Shown here one piece after another: positions 45,536 through 53,704 of a stretch of 64,000 bases of DNA (its first letter is position 1; every line of letters begins with the position of its first letter). The notes beneath the pieces were generated by a model. That model was not told the origin of the DNA and did not search any database. It worked only from the letters and a program-made list of their open reading frames with translations. Source of the stretch: Pseudorhodoferax sp. Leaf267. GTDB lineage: Bacteria > Pseudomonadota > Gammaproteobacteria > Burkholderiales > Burkholderiaceae_C. The stretch is taken from assembly GCF_001422405.1 (NCBI RefSeq), contig NZ_LMMV01000022.1, forward strand, positions 176,628-240,627, written 5' to 3'. The position numbers were made by a program, and so were the translations under genes.

Positions 45536-47029
45536 ATGCAACTCCCTGCCGACAGCCTGGCGCGCCGCCGCCTCGGTCCCGCGCCCAACCAGCTCTTCAT
45601 CGACGGCCAGTGGGTCGACAGCCGCTCGGGCAAGCAGCTTGACTGCGTGAACCCGTCGACCGGCGAAGTCATCGCACGCATCGCGGCCGGCAACGTACAA
45701 GACGTGGGTTTGGCCGTGGCCGCCGCGCGCCGCGCCTTCGAGGGCCCCTGGCGCCAGATGCTGCCGCATGACCGGCAGGCCATCATGCTCAGGTTTGCCG
45801 ACCTGGTGGACCGGCACTACGACGCCCTCGCCACGCTGGACGCCATGGACATGGGCGCGCCGTTGGCGCGGCTGCAGGGCGGCAGCCGCCAGCGTGCCCT
45901 GGGCGGCGTGCGCTTTTACGCCGGGCTGGCCACGGCGATCGGTGGGCAGACCATTGCCAACTCGGTCTCGCGCGCCATGGCCAGCTACACGCTGCGCGAG
46001 CCGGTGGGCGTGGTCGGCGCCATCATTCCGTGGAACGCGCCGCTGGGCTCGGCGCTGTGCAAGATCGCCCCGGTGCTGGCCACCGGCTGCACCATGGTGC
46101 TCAAGCCGGCCGAGCAGGCCTCGCTGTCGAGCCTGGCGCTGGCCGAGCTGCTGGCCGAGGCCGGCGTGCCGCCGGGCGTGGTCAACATCGTGACCGGCCT
46201 GGGCGATACGGTGGGTGCGGCGCTGGCCCACCATCCCGGCGTGGACAAGATCGCCTTCACAGGCTCGGGCCCGGTCGGCCAGTCCATCGTGCGCGCCTCG
46301 GCCGGCAATCTGAAGCGCGTGACGCTGGAGCTGGGCGGCAAGTCACCGAACATCGTGTTTGCCGACGCCGACCTGGACGCCGCCGTGCCCGGCGCGGCCA
46401 TGGCCATCTTCGGCAACAGCGGCCAGGTGTGCGCGGCCGGCAGCCGGCTGTTCGTGGAGCGCAAGATCTACCGCGAGTTCGTCCTGCGCGTGGTGGCGTA
46501 CGCCAACCAGCTCAAGGTGGGCGACAGCCTGGACGCGGACACGGTGCTGGGCCCGCTGGTCTCGCGCGAGCAGATGGAGCGGGTGCTGGGCTACATCGAC
46601 ATCGGCCGCCAGGAAGGTGCGCGCGCGCTGTCGGGCGGGCAGCGGCTGGTGGAGGGCAAACTGGCCAGCGGCTACTTCGTGCCGCCCACGGTGTTCGGCG
46701 ACGTGGACGATGGCATGCGGATCGCGCGCGAGGAGATCTTCGGCCCGGTGGTCTGCGCGATCCCGTTCGACACCATCGACGAGGTGGAGCAACGCGCAAA
46801 CGCCACGCCCTACGGCCTGGGCAGCGGCGTGTGGACGCGCGACATCCACAAGGTCCAGCGGCTCACGCGCAGCCTCCGCGCCGGCTCGGTGTGGGTGAAC
46901 TGCTACAGCGTGGTCGAGGCGTCGGTGCCGTACGGTGGCTACCGGATGAGCGGCTACGGGCGCGAGGGCGGCCTGCAGAGCCTGGACGCGTACCTGGAGA
47001 CGAAGGCGGTCTGGGTCAACGCGGGATAG
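45536..47029 (+). CDS. NAD(P)-dependent aldehyde dehydrogenase
   Basis: A 497-aa aldehyde dehydrogenase oxidising an aldehyde to its acid. Motifs: IPWNAPL (about 160), cofactor-binding FTGSGPVGQ (about 240), catalytic Glu in LELGGKSPN (about 265), and catalytic Cys in NSGQVCAAGSR (about 300). GAGG lies six bases before ATG 45536; an in-frame ATG at 45530 is also possible. The open frame reaching 45326 is not preceded by a ribosome site. It probably feeds an acid to the neighbouring CoA-activating enzymes, perhaps together with the dehydrogenase at 31794. Confidence 0.92.
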   Translation: MQLPADSLARRRLGPAPNQLFIDGQWVDSRSGKQLDCVNPSTGEVIARIAAGNVQDVGLAVAAARRAFEGPWRQMLPHDRQAIMLRFADLVDRHYDALATLDAMDMGAPLARLQGGSRQRALGGVRFYAGLATAIGGQTIANSVSRAMASYTLREPVGVVGAIIPWNAPLGSALCKIAPVLATGCTMVLKPAEQASLSSLALAELLAEAGVPPGVVNIVTGLGDTVGAALAHHPGVDKIAFTGSGPVGQSIVRASAGNLKRVTLELGGKSPNIVFADADLDAAVPGAAMAIFGNSGQVCAAGSRLFVERKIYREFVLRVVAYANQLKVGDSLDADTVLGPLVSREQMERVLGYIDIGRQEGARALSGGQRLVEGKLASGYFVPPTVFGDVDDGMRIAREEIFGPVVCAIPFDTIDEVEQRANATPYGLGSGVWTRDIHKVQRLTRSLRAGSVWVNCYSVVEASVPYGGYRMSGYGREGGLQSLDAYLETKAVWVNAG

Positions 47030-47151
47030 GCGCTGTGCATCGCCACGGCTCCTAGCGGCTCCCGTAATTGAACGCTGGCTCGGCAACCGGCTGGCACGGA
47101 AACGCGCTGCAGATGGCTGCACAGCGGCTCCGACGACCCGAACGCCCAAAG

Positions 47152-47180
47152 AAAAAGGGCCTAGCACCGCTGCTAAGCCC
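47152..47180 (-). terminator. Rho-independent terminator of the tRNA gene
   Basis: Minus strand GGGCTTAGCA-GCGG-TGCTAGGCCC, one mismatch, followed by UUUUU (AAAAA at 47152-47156). It lies 10 bp after the tRNA 3' end. Confidence 0.82.
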
Positions 47181-47190
47181 CTGATTTGTT

Positions 47191-47267
47191 TGGTGGCGCT
47201 TCACGGATTCGAACCGCGGACCTGTGGATTATGATTCCATCGCTCTAACCGACTGAGCTAAAGCGCC
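47191..47267 (-). tRNA. tRNA-Met (CAT), elongator type
   Basis: A 77-base cloverleaf: acceptor GGCGCTT/AAGCGCC, D arm AGCTCAGTCGGTTAGAGC, anticodon loop ATCATAA giving CAT, T arm with GGTTCGAATCC, and an encoded CCA. The first acceptor pair G-C and the AGC-TCAG D arm argue against initiator tRNA. A tRNA-Ile2 with lysidine-modified CAT cannot be excluded by eye, though the sequence is closer to elongator Met. Confidence 0.93.
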
Positions 47268-47276
47268 AAGCCCAAC

Positions 47277-47307
47277 ATTATAGCGCAGCCGCAAGGCTCC
47301 GTTTCAA
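47277..47307 (-). promoter_or_regulatory. Promoter of the tRNA gene
   Basis: A perfect -10 TATAAT (minus strand, 47282-47277) ten bases before the tRNA. TTGAAA (47307-47302) lies 19 bp upstream as the -35, overlapping the last codons of the enoyl-CoA hydratase gene. So the tRNA has its own promoter. Confidence 0.65.
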
Positions 47308-48083
47308 CCGTGGCTGAAGTTGGCGCTGCGCTTGTTCAGGAAGGCGTCCATGCCCTCTTTCTGGTCGGCCGTTGCAAAGAGGCCGTGGAACAGCCGGCGC
47401 TCGAACATGACGCCATCGGACAGCCCGCTCTCGAAGGCGCGGTTGACCGATTCCTTCGCGGCCATCACCGCGATCTGTGAGAACTCGCAGATCTGCAGCG
47501 CCGCGCCCAGGGCCTCGTCCATCAGCTTGTCCAGCGGCACGACACGGCTGACCAGGCCCGAGCGCTCGGCCTCGCTCGCGTCCATCATGCGGCCCGTCAG
47601 CGCCATGTCCATGGCCTTGGACTTGCCGACGGCGCGTGGCAGCCGCTGCGTGCCGCCAGCGCCGGGGATCACGCCCAGCTTGATTTCTGGCTGGCCGAAC
47701 TTGGCGTTGTCGGCGGCGATGATGAAGTCGCACATCATGGCCAGCTCGCAGCCACCGCCGAGCGCGAAGCCACTGACTGCCGCGATCACGGGCTTGCGCA
47801 CGCTGCGGATCTGCTCCCAGTTGCGCGTGATGAAGTCGCCCTTATAGACGTCGGCGAAGCTGAACTTGGCCATGGCGCTGATGTCGGCGCCGGCCGCGAA
47901 GGCCTTCTCGCTGCCGGTCAGCACGATGCAGCCGATGCTGCTGTCCTGGTCCAGCCGCTGGAGCACGGCGCCCAGCTCGTTCATGAGCTGGTCGTTCAGC
48001 GCGTTCAACTGCTTGGGGCGGTTCAGCGTGACGATGCCGACTTTGCCAGCCTCCACGCGCAATGTGATGGTCTCGTATTCCAT
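47304..48083 (-). CDS. Enoyl-CoA hydratase
   Basis: A 259-aa classic crotonase. Both hydratase glutamates are in place, in [11 protein letters not shown] (about residue 109) and [19 protein letters not shown] (about 130), and AAGADI supplies the oxyanion hole. It hydrates trans-2-enoyl-CoA in fatty acid or amino acid beta-oxidation. ATG 48083 is chosen for its GGAGAG site; an in-frame ATG seven codons upstream is weaker. Followed on the same strand by the tRNA. Confidence 0.95.
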   Translation of the reverse strand: MEYETITLRVEAGKVGIVTLNRPKQLNALNDQLMNELGAVLQRLDQDSSIGCIVLTGSEKAFAAGADISAMAKFSFADVYKGDFITRNWEQIRSVRKPVIAAVSGFALGGGCELAMMCDFIIAADNAKFGQPEIKLGVIPGAGGTQRLPRAVGKSKAMDMALTGRMMDASEAERSGLVSRVVPLDKLMDEALGAALQICEFSQIAVMAAKESVNRAFESGLSDGVMFERRLFHGLFATADQKEGMDAFLNKRSANFSHG

Positions 48084-48143
48084 GGCTCTCTCCGGTGTGG
48101 TCAAGGCGAATCGCCGACGACTATAACGACCGGGAGCGCGAGG

Positions 48144-49832
48144 TCAGGCCTTCTCGCGCCGCAACTCGCGCCGCAGGATCTTGCCCACGTTGCTCTTGGG
48201 CAGCTCGTCGCGGAACTCGATGTACTTGGGCCGCTTGTAGCCGGTCAGGCTCTGCTGGCAATGCCGCGCGACGTCTTCCTCGCTGAGCATCGGATCGCTC
48301 CTGACCACGAAGACCTTGATGGCCTCACCCTGTTTCTCGTTCGGGATGCCGATGGCTGCGCACTCGACGACGCCGGCGCACAGCGAGATGACGTTCTCCA
48401 ATTCGTTCGGGAACACGTTGAAGCCGCTGACGAGGATCATGTCCTTCTTGCGGTCGACGATGCGGAAGTAGCCCTGCCTATCCATTACGCCAATGTCACC
48501 GGTGCGCATGTAGCCGTCCGGCGTGAAGGCATTCGCGCTCTCGGCCGGCAGGTTGTAGTAGCCGCGCATGACGTTGGGGCCCTGGATGCAGATCTCGCCG
48601 GGCTCGCCCTGCACCACGGTGCGGCCTTCATCGTCCTTGATCGCGATGTCGATGCCCGGCAGCGGCAGGCCGATGCTGCCGCTGAATGCAGTCGCGGTGA
48701 CGGGGTTGTTGGTGCCGATGGCGACGGTCTCGCTCATGCCCCAGCCTTCGATCATGGGGCAGCCCGTGGCCTCCAGCCAGTGGCGGGCCGTGCCTTCGGA
48801 GGCTGCCATGCCGCCGGCCTGCGTCACGCTCAGGCTCGAGAAGTCCACGCTCTTGAACTGCGGATGCTGCAGCAGTGCATTGAACAAGGTGTTCACGCCC
48901 GGCAGCATGTGGAACGGCCGGCGCTTGAGCACTTCGACGAACTTGCCGATGTCGCGCGGGTTCGGGATCAGCGTCAGATGCGAGCCCAGCTTGATCGCCA
49001 GCAGGCACAGCGTCAGCGCGAAGATGTGGTACAGCGGCAGCGCCGCAATGCTGTTGACCTTGCGCAGGTCGCCCACGCGCCCCAGCGCCGGCGAGAACCA
49101 GGCCTCGGACTGCAGCACGGCGGCGATCACGTTGGCATGGGTCAGCACCGCGCCCTTGGACAGGCCTGTCGTGCCGCCGGTGTATTGCAGGAACGCGATG
49201 CTCTCGTGGGTGGCATGGCTCGGCCGCAGGCTTCGCGCGGCGCCGCGCGCCAGGGCGGTTTTGAAGGGCGTCACGGTCCGGCCCTGCGCCAGCGCCAGGC
49301 TGAACTCAGGAACCATCTTGGCCAGGTGGCGCACGGCGAAGGTCAACCAGGGGCCGTAGAACGTGCCCAGCATGTCGCCCATGGACGCGATCGCCACGTG
49401 GCGCACCTCGGTGTTGCCGATGACTTTTTCCAGCGTGCTGGCGAAATTTTCCAGGATCACGATCGCGGTTGCGCCGGAGTCCTTGAGCTGGTGCTCGAGC
49501 TCCCGCGCCGTGTAGAGCGGGTTCACGTTGACGCAGGTGTAGCCTGCGCGCAGAACGCCGGCCATGGTGACGGCGAACTGCGGGATGTTGGGCAGCATGA
49601 TCGCGACACGGGCGCCTTCCTCCAGGTCCAGGCCCTGCAGCCAGGCGCCCAGGGCGGCGGAGGCCTCGTCCAGTTCGCGGTAGCTCATCCACTGGTCCAT
49701 GCAGACCGAGAAGGGCCGCGTTGCATTGGTCTTGAATGACTCCTCCATCAGGTGCGACAGCGAGCGGTAGCGGCCGATGTCGATGTCGTGCGGCACGTTC
49801 GGTGGGTAGCTGTCCAGCCAGGGCTTTGTCAT
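48144..49832 (-). CDS. fadD: Long-chain fatty acid-CoA ligase
   Basis: A 562-aa AMP-forming acyl-CoA synthetase that activates fatty acids at the inner membrane. ATP/AMP motif YTGGTTGLSKGA (about 212), GWGMSETVAIG (about 355), GYMRTGDIG (about 435) and the catalytic Lys in the C-terminal NVGKILRRELR are all present. AAGGAG lies upstream of ATG 49832; the open frame upstream of that overlaps the divergent lipase gene. It sits 60 bp from the hydratase gene on the same strand, forming a small beta-oxidation unit. Confidence 0.93.
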   Translation of the reverse strand: MTKPWLDSYPPNVPHDIDIGRYRSLSHLMEESFKTNATRPFSVCMDQWMSYRELDEASAALGAWLQGLDLEEGARVAIMLPNIPQFAVTMAGVLRAGYTCVNVNPLYTARELEHQLKDSGATAIVILENFASTLEKVIGNTEVRHVAIASMGDMLGTFYGPWLTFAVRHLAKMVPEFSLALAQGRTVTPFKTALARGAARSLRPSHATHESIAFLQYTGGTTGLSKGAVLTHANVIAAVLQSEAWFSPALGRVGDLRKVNSIAALPLYHIFALTLCLLAIKLGSHLTLIPNPRDIGKFVEVLKRRPFHMLPGVNTLFNALLQHPQFKSVDFSSLSVTQAGGMAASEGTARHWLEATGCPMIEGWGMSETVAIGTNNPVTATAFSGSIGLPLPGIDIAIKDDEGRTVVQGEPGEICIQGPNVMRGYYNLPAESANAFTPDGYMRTGDIGVMDRQGYFRIVDRKKDMILVSGFNVFPNELENVISLCAGVVECAAIGIPNEKQGEAIKVFVVRSDPMLSEEDVARHCQQSLTGYKRPKYIEFRDELPKSNVGKILRRELRREKA

Positions 49833-49943
49833 GCGGGCGTCTCCTTGCGGCGGGATTGTCCATGGCGCCTGCACAGTCGCCAGCGGGCTTGCCCTAGGCC
49901 GTGCACGCACGACAATCGCCGCGCCGCAACTCCACCGTCCACC

Positions 49944-50837
49944 ATGATTGCCCGCCTGCAGCGCACGATCTGCCTGTCCCTGCTGCTGTCGGCCCTGGCC
50001 TGGGCGCTGCTGTTCTGGGCCTGGTCGCCAGCGCTGGCGCTCGCCGGCTTGGCGCTGCCGGCGCTGGCTTACGGCGGCATCCTGGCCTGTGAATTCGTAT
50101 TGCTGGCGCGCGTGCGTGGCGATCCGGTCCCACGCGCCGGGACAGCGCCGTTGCTGCGCGCCTGGGCCCGTGAGCTGGGCTGTGGTCTGCAGGTGTTCGC
50201 CTGGCGCCAACCCTTCCGCGCACATGCCGAGCCCGACCAGGTGATGCCGGCGCAAGGCCGGCGTGGCGTGGTCTTCGTGCATGGGCTGATGTGCAACCGG
50301 GGGTTCTGGGCGCCGTGGATGCGCCGCGCCAAGGCCGTGGGCATGCCCTGCATGGCCGTGAACCTGGAGCCGGTATTCGGTGCCATCGACGACTACGTGC
50401 CGGCCATCGAGACAGCCGTCGCCCGCATGCTTGCCGCGACCGGTCAGCCGCCGGTGCTGATCTGCCACAGCATGGGAGGCCTGGCGGCGCGGGCCTGGTT
50501 GCGCACCGCTGGCGCGCGCGAACGCGTGGCCCATGTCGTCACCATCGCCACTCCGCACGCCGGCACCTGGATGGCGCGCTTCGGCCAAGGCCGCAACAGC
50601 CGGCAGATGCGCGTGGGCAGCGGGTGGCTGCAGGCCCTGGCACGTGGCGAGCCCGAGGAGGGCCGTGCCTCGTTCACCTGCTGGTACTCCGATTGCGACA
50701 ACATCGTGTTTCCGGTGTCGACGGCCACGCTGCAGGGCGCAGACAACCGATTCGTGCCGGGCGAGCCGCATGTCGGGCTCGCATTCCATCCCGAGGTCAT
50801 GTGCGCGTCGCTGGCACTGGTGCATCCGCGTGCCTGA
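49944..50837 (+). CDS. Membrane-anchored lipase-like alpha/beta hydrolase
   Basis: A 297-aa protein with two N-terminal membrane helices (about 8-28 and 30-52), then an alpha/beta hydrolase domain: VVFVHGLMCNRGFW (oxyanion loop) and CHSMGG with nucleophile Ser near residue 173. A His near the C-terminus (EPHVGLAFHPEV) completes a triad. Likely a triacylglycerol lipase or esterase facing the periplasm. Divergent from fadD, suggesting a shared lipid theme. Confidence 0.82.
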   Translation: MIARLQRTICLSLLLSALAWALLFWAWSPALALAGLALPALAYGGILACEFVLLARVRGDPVPRAGTAPLLRAWARELGCGLQVFAWRQPFRAHAEPDQVMPAQGRRGVVFVHGLMCNRGFWAPWMRRAKAVGMPCMAVNLEPVFGAIDDYVPAIETAVARMLAATGQPPVLICHSMGGLAARAWLRTAGARERVAHVVTIATPHAGTWMARFGQGRNSRQMRVGSGWLQALARGEPEEGRASFTCWYSDCDNIVFPVSTATLQGADNRFVPGEPHVGLAFHPEVMCASLALVHPRA

Positions 50838-50880
50838 GTCCGGTGCGACACTTGCGCACATCATTTGCAAAGACGGTGCT

Positions 50881-51354
50881 GTGGACACACTCGACAAGCT
50901 GGATCGCCAGATCCTCCAGGCCTTGCAGGCCGACGGCCGTGCCACCTACGAGCAGATCGCCGAGGGCGTGGGGCTGTCTGCCAGCGCCGTGCTGCGCCGG
51001 GTCAAGCGGCTGGAAGACGCCAAGGTCATCGACCGCTATGTCGCGCTGGTCCGGCCTGAGGCCGTGGGACTGGCGTTGACAGCCTACCTGAACGTGCGGC
51101 TCGAAAAGCACACCGAGACGCACAAGCGCAATCCCATGGACCTGTTCCGAGCCAGCGTGGTCACGTGGCCCGAGGTGGTGGAGTGCGCTGCGCTGACCGG
51201 CGACATGGACTATTTGCTGTGCGTGGTCGTGCGCGACATGGGGCACTACCGCAGTTTCATCATGGGCACGCTGCTCAAGCACCCCAGCGTGCAGGACTGC
51301 AAGACGAGTTTCGTGCTGGACCGCGTGAAGACGACGACGGCGCTGCCCGTCTGA
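50881..51354 (+). CDS. Lrp/AsnC-family transcriptional regulator
   Basis: A 157-aa Lrp/AsnC regulator. An HTH (about 8-60; TYEQIAEGVGLSASAVLRRV) and an AsnC/RAM effector domain (about 70-150). GTG start at 50881, fitting the conserved N-terminus MDTLDKLDRQIL. Ligand probably an amino acid. It begins 43 bp after the lipase gene; its target is not evident here. Confidence 0.9.
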   Translation: MDTLDKLDRQILQALQADGRATYEQIAEGVGLSASAVLRRVKRLEDAKVIDRYVALVRPEAVGLALTAYLNVRLEKHTETHKRNPMDLFRASVVTWPEVVECAALTGDMDYLLCVVVRDMGHYRSFIMGTLLKHPSVQDCKTSFVLDRVKTTTALPV

Positions 51355-51365
51355 CCGCGCCGCGC

Positions 51366-51824
51366 TCAGTGGTCGGTGCGCAGCTGCACGACGTTGCGCA
51401 CCATGCCGCGCGGCACGGGCCAGTCAGCTGCATCGCGCGGGTCGCCCGCGGTGGCGAGCGCATGCCGCTGCCGGTCCAGCAGGCCAGCGAACATGAAGGT
51501 GATGTCGGTCAGTCGCCTGCGCGCCAGCATCTCGCCATGCACCTCGACCAGGGCCGCCATGAGATCCTGGCGCAGCGACCACAGGGCTTCAGGGTCGTCG
51601 GCGGCGGCGATCCTGGAGGCCAGCGTCGAGCGCAGGCACTCATCGGTCACGGCCGCCAGCTGGCCCAGCATCAGGTTGCGGATCTCGGCGAACCGGCCAT
51701 CGCGCCGGAACCACAGTGATCGCCACCAGCCTCGGCGCACCTGAGGACGGGTACGCGGCGGTTCGGACGGAGGTCCGATCTTCGCGCCCCGGGGCTCGGC
51801 GACGCTGGAAGACGCAAGGGACAC
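51366..51824 (-). CDS. Hypothetical protein, conserved-looking helical C-terminus
   Basis: A 152-aa protein with no recognisable domain. The first 45 residues are polar and Pro/Arg-rich; the rest is predicted helical, with GRFAEIRNLMLGQLAAVTDECLR and ADWPVPRGMVRNVVQL as memorable segments. I place the start at GTG 51824, with AGGAG seven bases upstream. A longer open frame to 51992 exists but has lower coding character. Convergent with the Lrp-family gene. Confidence 0.55.
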   Translation of the reverse strand: MSLASSSVAEPRGAKIGPPSEPPRTRPQVRRGWWRSLWFRRDGRFAEIRNLMLGQLAAVTDECLRSTLASRIAAADDPEALWSLRQDLMAALVEVHGEMLARRRLTDITFMFAGLLDRQRHALATAGDPRDAADWPVPRGMVRNVVQLRTDH

Positions 51825-52006
51825 GTTCGATCTCCTGTTGGCGGACCCATGGATCCGAAGTCTGGCCAAAGTATGTTCTCGAGTTGTTACAAAGCCATTG
51901 CAGTGCTTTGGCGATTTGTTTCGTTTGTTGCGAGGCTGCCCATTGGCCTCAGACGTTGCGGGAATCTGCCAGATAGTTCCAGCAGCAGTCAAGGGAAAAC
52001 CCTAGT

Positions 52007-52735
52007 ATGCCCCTTATGAACGATTCCATTGCTCCTCTCTCGCCGGCCGCGGGCGCCGGACGTGCGCCTGCGGGCGCACCCCAGGGGCCGTCCGAGCGCC
52101 GCGTCTCGCCCGTCGTGGTGCCGATCCGCTCGCTCGGGCCGGAGCACCGGGAGCGCATCGCACGCCACCTGCTGGCGCTGGGGCCGCACGACCGCTACCT
52201 GCGCTTCGGCTATGCCGCCAGCGACGAGCATGTGCGCCGGTACACCGACAGCCTGCAGTTCGACCGCGACGACATCTTCGGCATCTACAACCGCAAGCTC
52301 GACCTGATCGCCATGGCGCACCTGGCGTTCTCGATCAATCCGGAACTGACCTCGTGTGCCGAGTTCGGCGTATCGGTGTCCAGCCACGCGCGCGGCCGTG
52401 GCTACGGCGCCCGCTTGTTCGAGCGTGCCGCCATGCATGCGCGCAACGAGGGCGTGCAGCTGCTGTTCATCCATGCGCTCAGCGAGAACACCGCCATGCT
52501 CAAGATCGCGCGCAACGCGGGCGCCAAAGTAGAGCGCGATGGCTCCGAGTCCGAAGCCTTCCTGCGCCTGCCGGCCGCCACGCTGGACAGCCGCATGACG
52601 GCCCTGGTGCAGGAGCAGCTGGGGCTGACCGACTACCGCCTGAAGGCGCAGGCCAAGCAGTTCTGGGACCTGCTGGCCACGGTGCAGGAAGTGCGCCAGG
52701 GCGTGCGCGACGCACGCGCCAAGTCCGGCCGCTGA
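52007..52735 (+). CDS. GNAT-family N-acetyltransferase
   Basis: A 242-aa protein. After a 40-residue disordered start comes a GNAT fold (about 40-190) with the acetyl-CoA loop SSHARGRGYGARL (about 125). A C-terminal helical extension of about 50 residues follows. The substrate is unknown; proteins of this form in Burkholderiales are unassigned. ATG 52007 or 52016 are both possible; neither has a strong Shine-Dalgarno. Divergent from the hypothetical gene across 182 bp. Confidence 0.78.
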   Translation: MPLMNDSIAPLSPAAGAGRAPAGAPQGPSERRVSPVVVPIRSLGPEHRERIARHLLALGPHDRYLRFGYAASDEHVRRYTDSLQFDRDDIFGIYNRKLDLIAMAHLAFSINPELTSCAEFGVSVSSHARGRGYGARLFERAAMHARNEGVQLLFIHALSENTAMLKIARNAGAKVERDGSESEAFLRLPAATLDSRMTALVQEQLGLTDYRLKAQAKQFWDLLATVQEVRQGVRDARAKSGR

Positions 52736-52813
52736 GCGGCCTGCCAGCGGCGCCGGCTGGCGATCCGCTATCCTTGCAGTTCATCCACAACCGCATGTCC
52801 TGCGCCCCCGTCT

Positions 52814-53704
52814 GTGTCAGACCCCTATCCTGCGCGTTCTTCTTCGGGCATGCCCGAGCGTGAAGACAAGCGCAGCTTCCTGCAGAAGCTGGCCGAATTC
52901 ATCCACCCTGGACCGGATTCGCGGGCGGAATTGATCGAGACACTGAACGAGGCGGAGCACAACGAGATCATCGGGCCGGACTCGCGCGTCATGCTCGAAG
53001 GTGTGATCCGCATGGCCGACATGACGGCCGGCGACGTGATGGTGGCGGCCACGCGCATGGACTGCCTGAACATCGACGCGCCTTACGAAGAGCTGCTGCA
53101 TGTCGTGATCGACACCGCGCACTCGCGCTTTCCGGTGTTCGAGGGCGAGAAGGAAAACATCATCGGCATCCTGCTGGCCAAGGACCTCCTGAAGCTGCAG
53201 CGTGCCCCCGAACTGAACCTGCGCGCGCTGCTGCGCCCGGCGGTGTTCGTGCCCGAGAGCAAGGGCTTGAACGACCTGCTGCGCGAGTTCCGCGGCAACC
53301 GCAACCATCTGGCTGTGGTGATCGACGAATTCGGCCGCGTGGCCGGTCTGATCACCATCGAAGACGTGCTGGAGCAGATCGTCGGCGAGATCGAGGACGA
53401 GTTCGACATCGTCGAAGACCACGGCGACATCTTCGGCCTGGCCGACCACACCTACCGGGTCAGCGGCGACACGCCGGTCGAGCGCGTCGAGGAAGCCTTC
53501 GCGGTCAAGCTGCAGGACGCCTCGGGCGACGAGGACTTCGACACCATCGGCGGCCTGATCGCGCACGCGATGGGCCATGTGCCCAAGCGCGGCGAACACC
53601 ACGTGCTGGCCGGGCTGAACTTCCTCGTGCTGCACACCAAGGGCGGCGCCGTACGCTGGTTCAAGGTCTCGCCCGCGACCGAAGCCGACGACAACACCGG
53701 ATGA
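52814..53704 (+). CDS. corC: CorC/HlyC-family CBS-domain protein
   Basis: A 296-aa CorC/YbeX-type protein with two CBS domains (about 70-185; LLAKDLLKLQ, LITIEDVLEQIVGEIEDEFD) and a C-terminal CorC_HlyC domain. It has no N-terminal DUF21 membrane region, so is the cytosolic form associated with Mg2+/Co2+ handling and, in E. coli, ribosome-related roles. GTG start at 52814. Its stop overlaps the lnt ATG, as in the ybeX-lnt arrangement of many proteobacteria. Confidence 0.92.
   Translation: MSDPYPARSSSGMPEREDKRSFLQKLAEFIHPGPDSRAELIETLNEAEHNEIIGPDSRVMLEGVIRMADMTAGDVMVAATRMDCLNIDAPYEELLHVVIDTAHSRFPVFEGEKENIIGILLAKDLLKLQRAPELNLRALLRPAVFVPESKGLNDLLREFRGNRNHLAVVIDEFGRVAGLITIEDVLEQIVGEIEDEFDIVEDHGDIFGLADHTYRVSGDTPVERVEEAFAVKLQDASGDEDFDTIGGLIAHAMGHVPKRGEHHVLAGLNFLVLHTKGGAVRWFKVSPATEADDNTG

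Noticed and set aside
48144-50945. Extended fadD with 370 extra N-terminal residues
   Set aside because: The upstream part lies opposite the lipase gene, and AAGGAG plus the conserved start place fadD at 49832.
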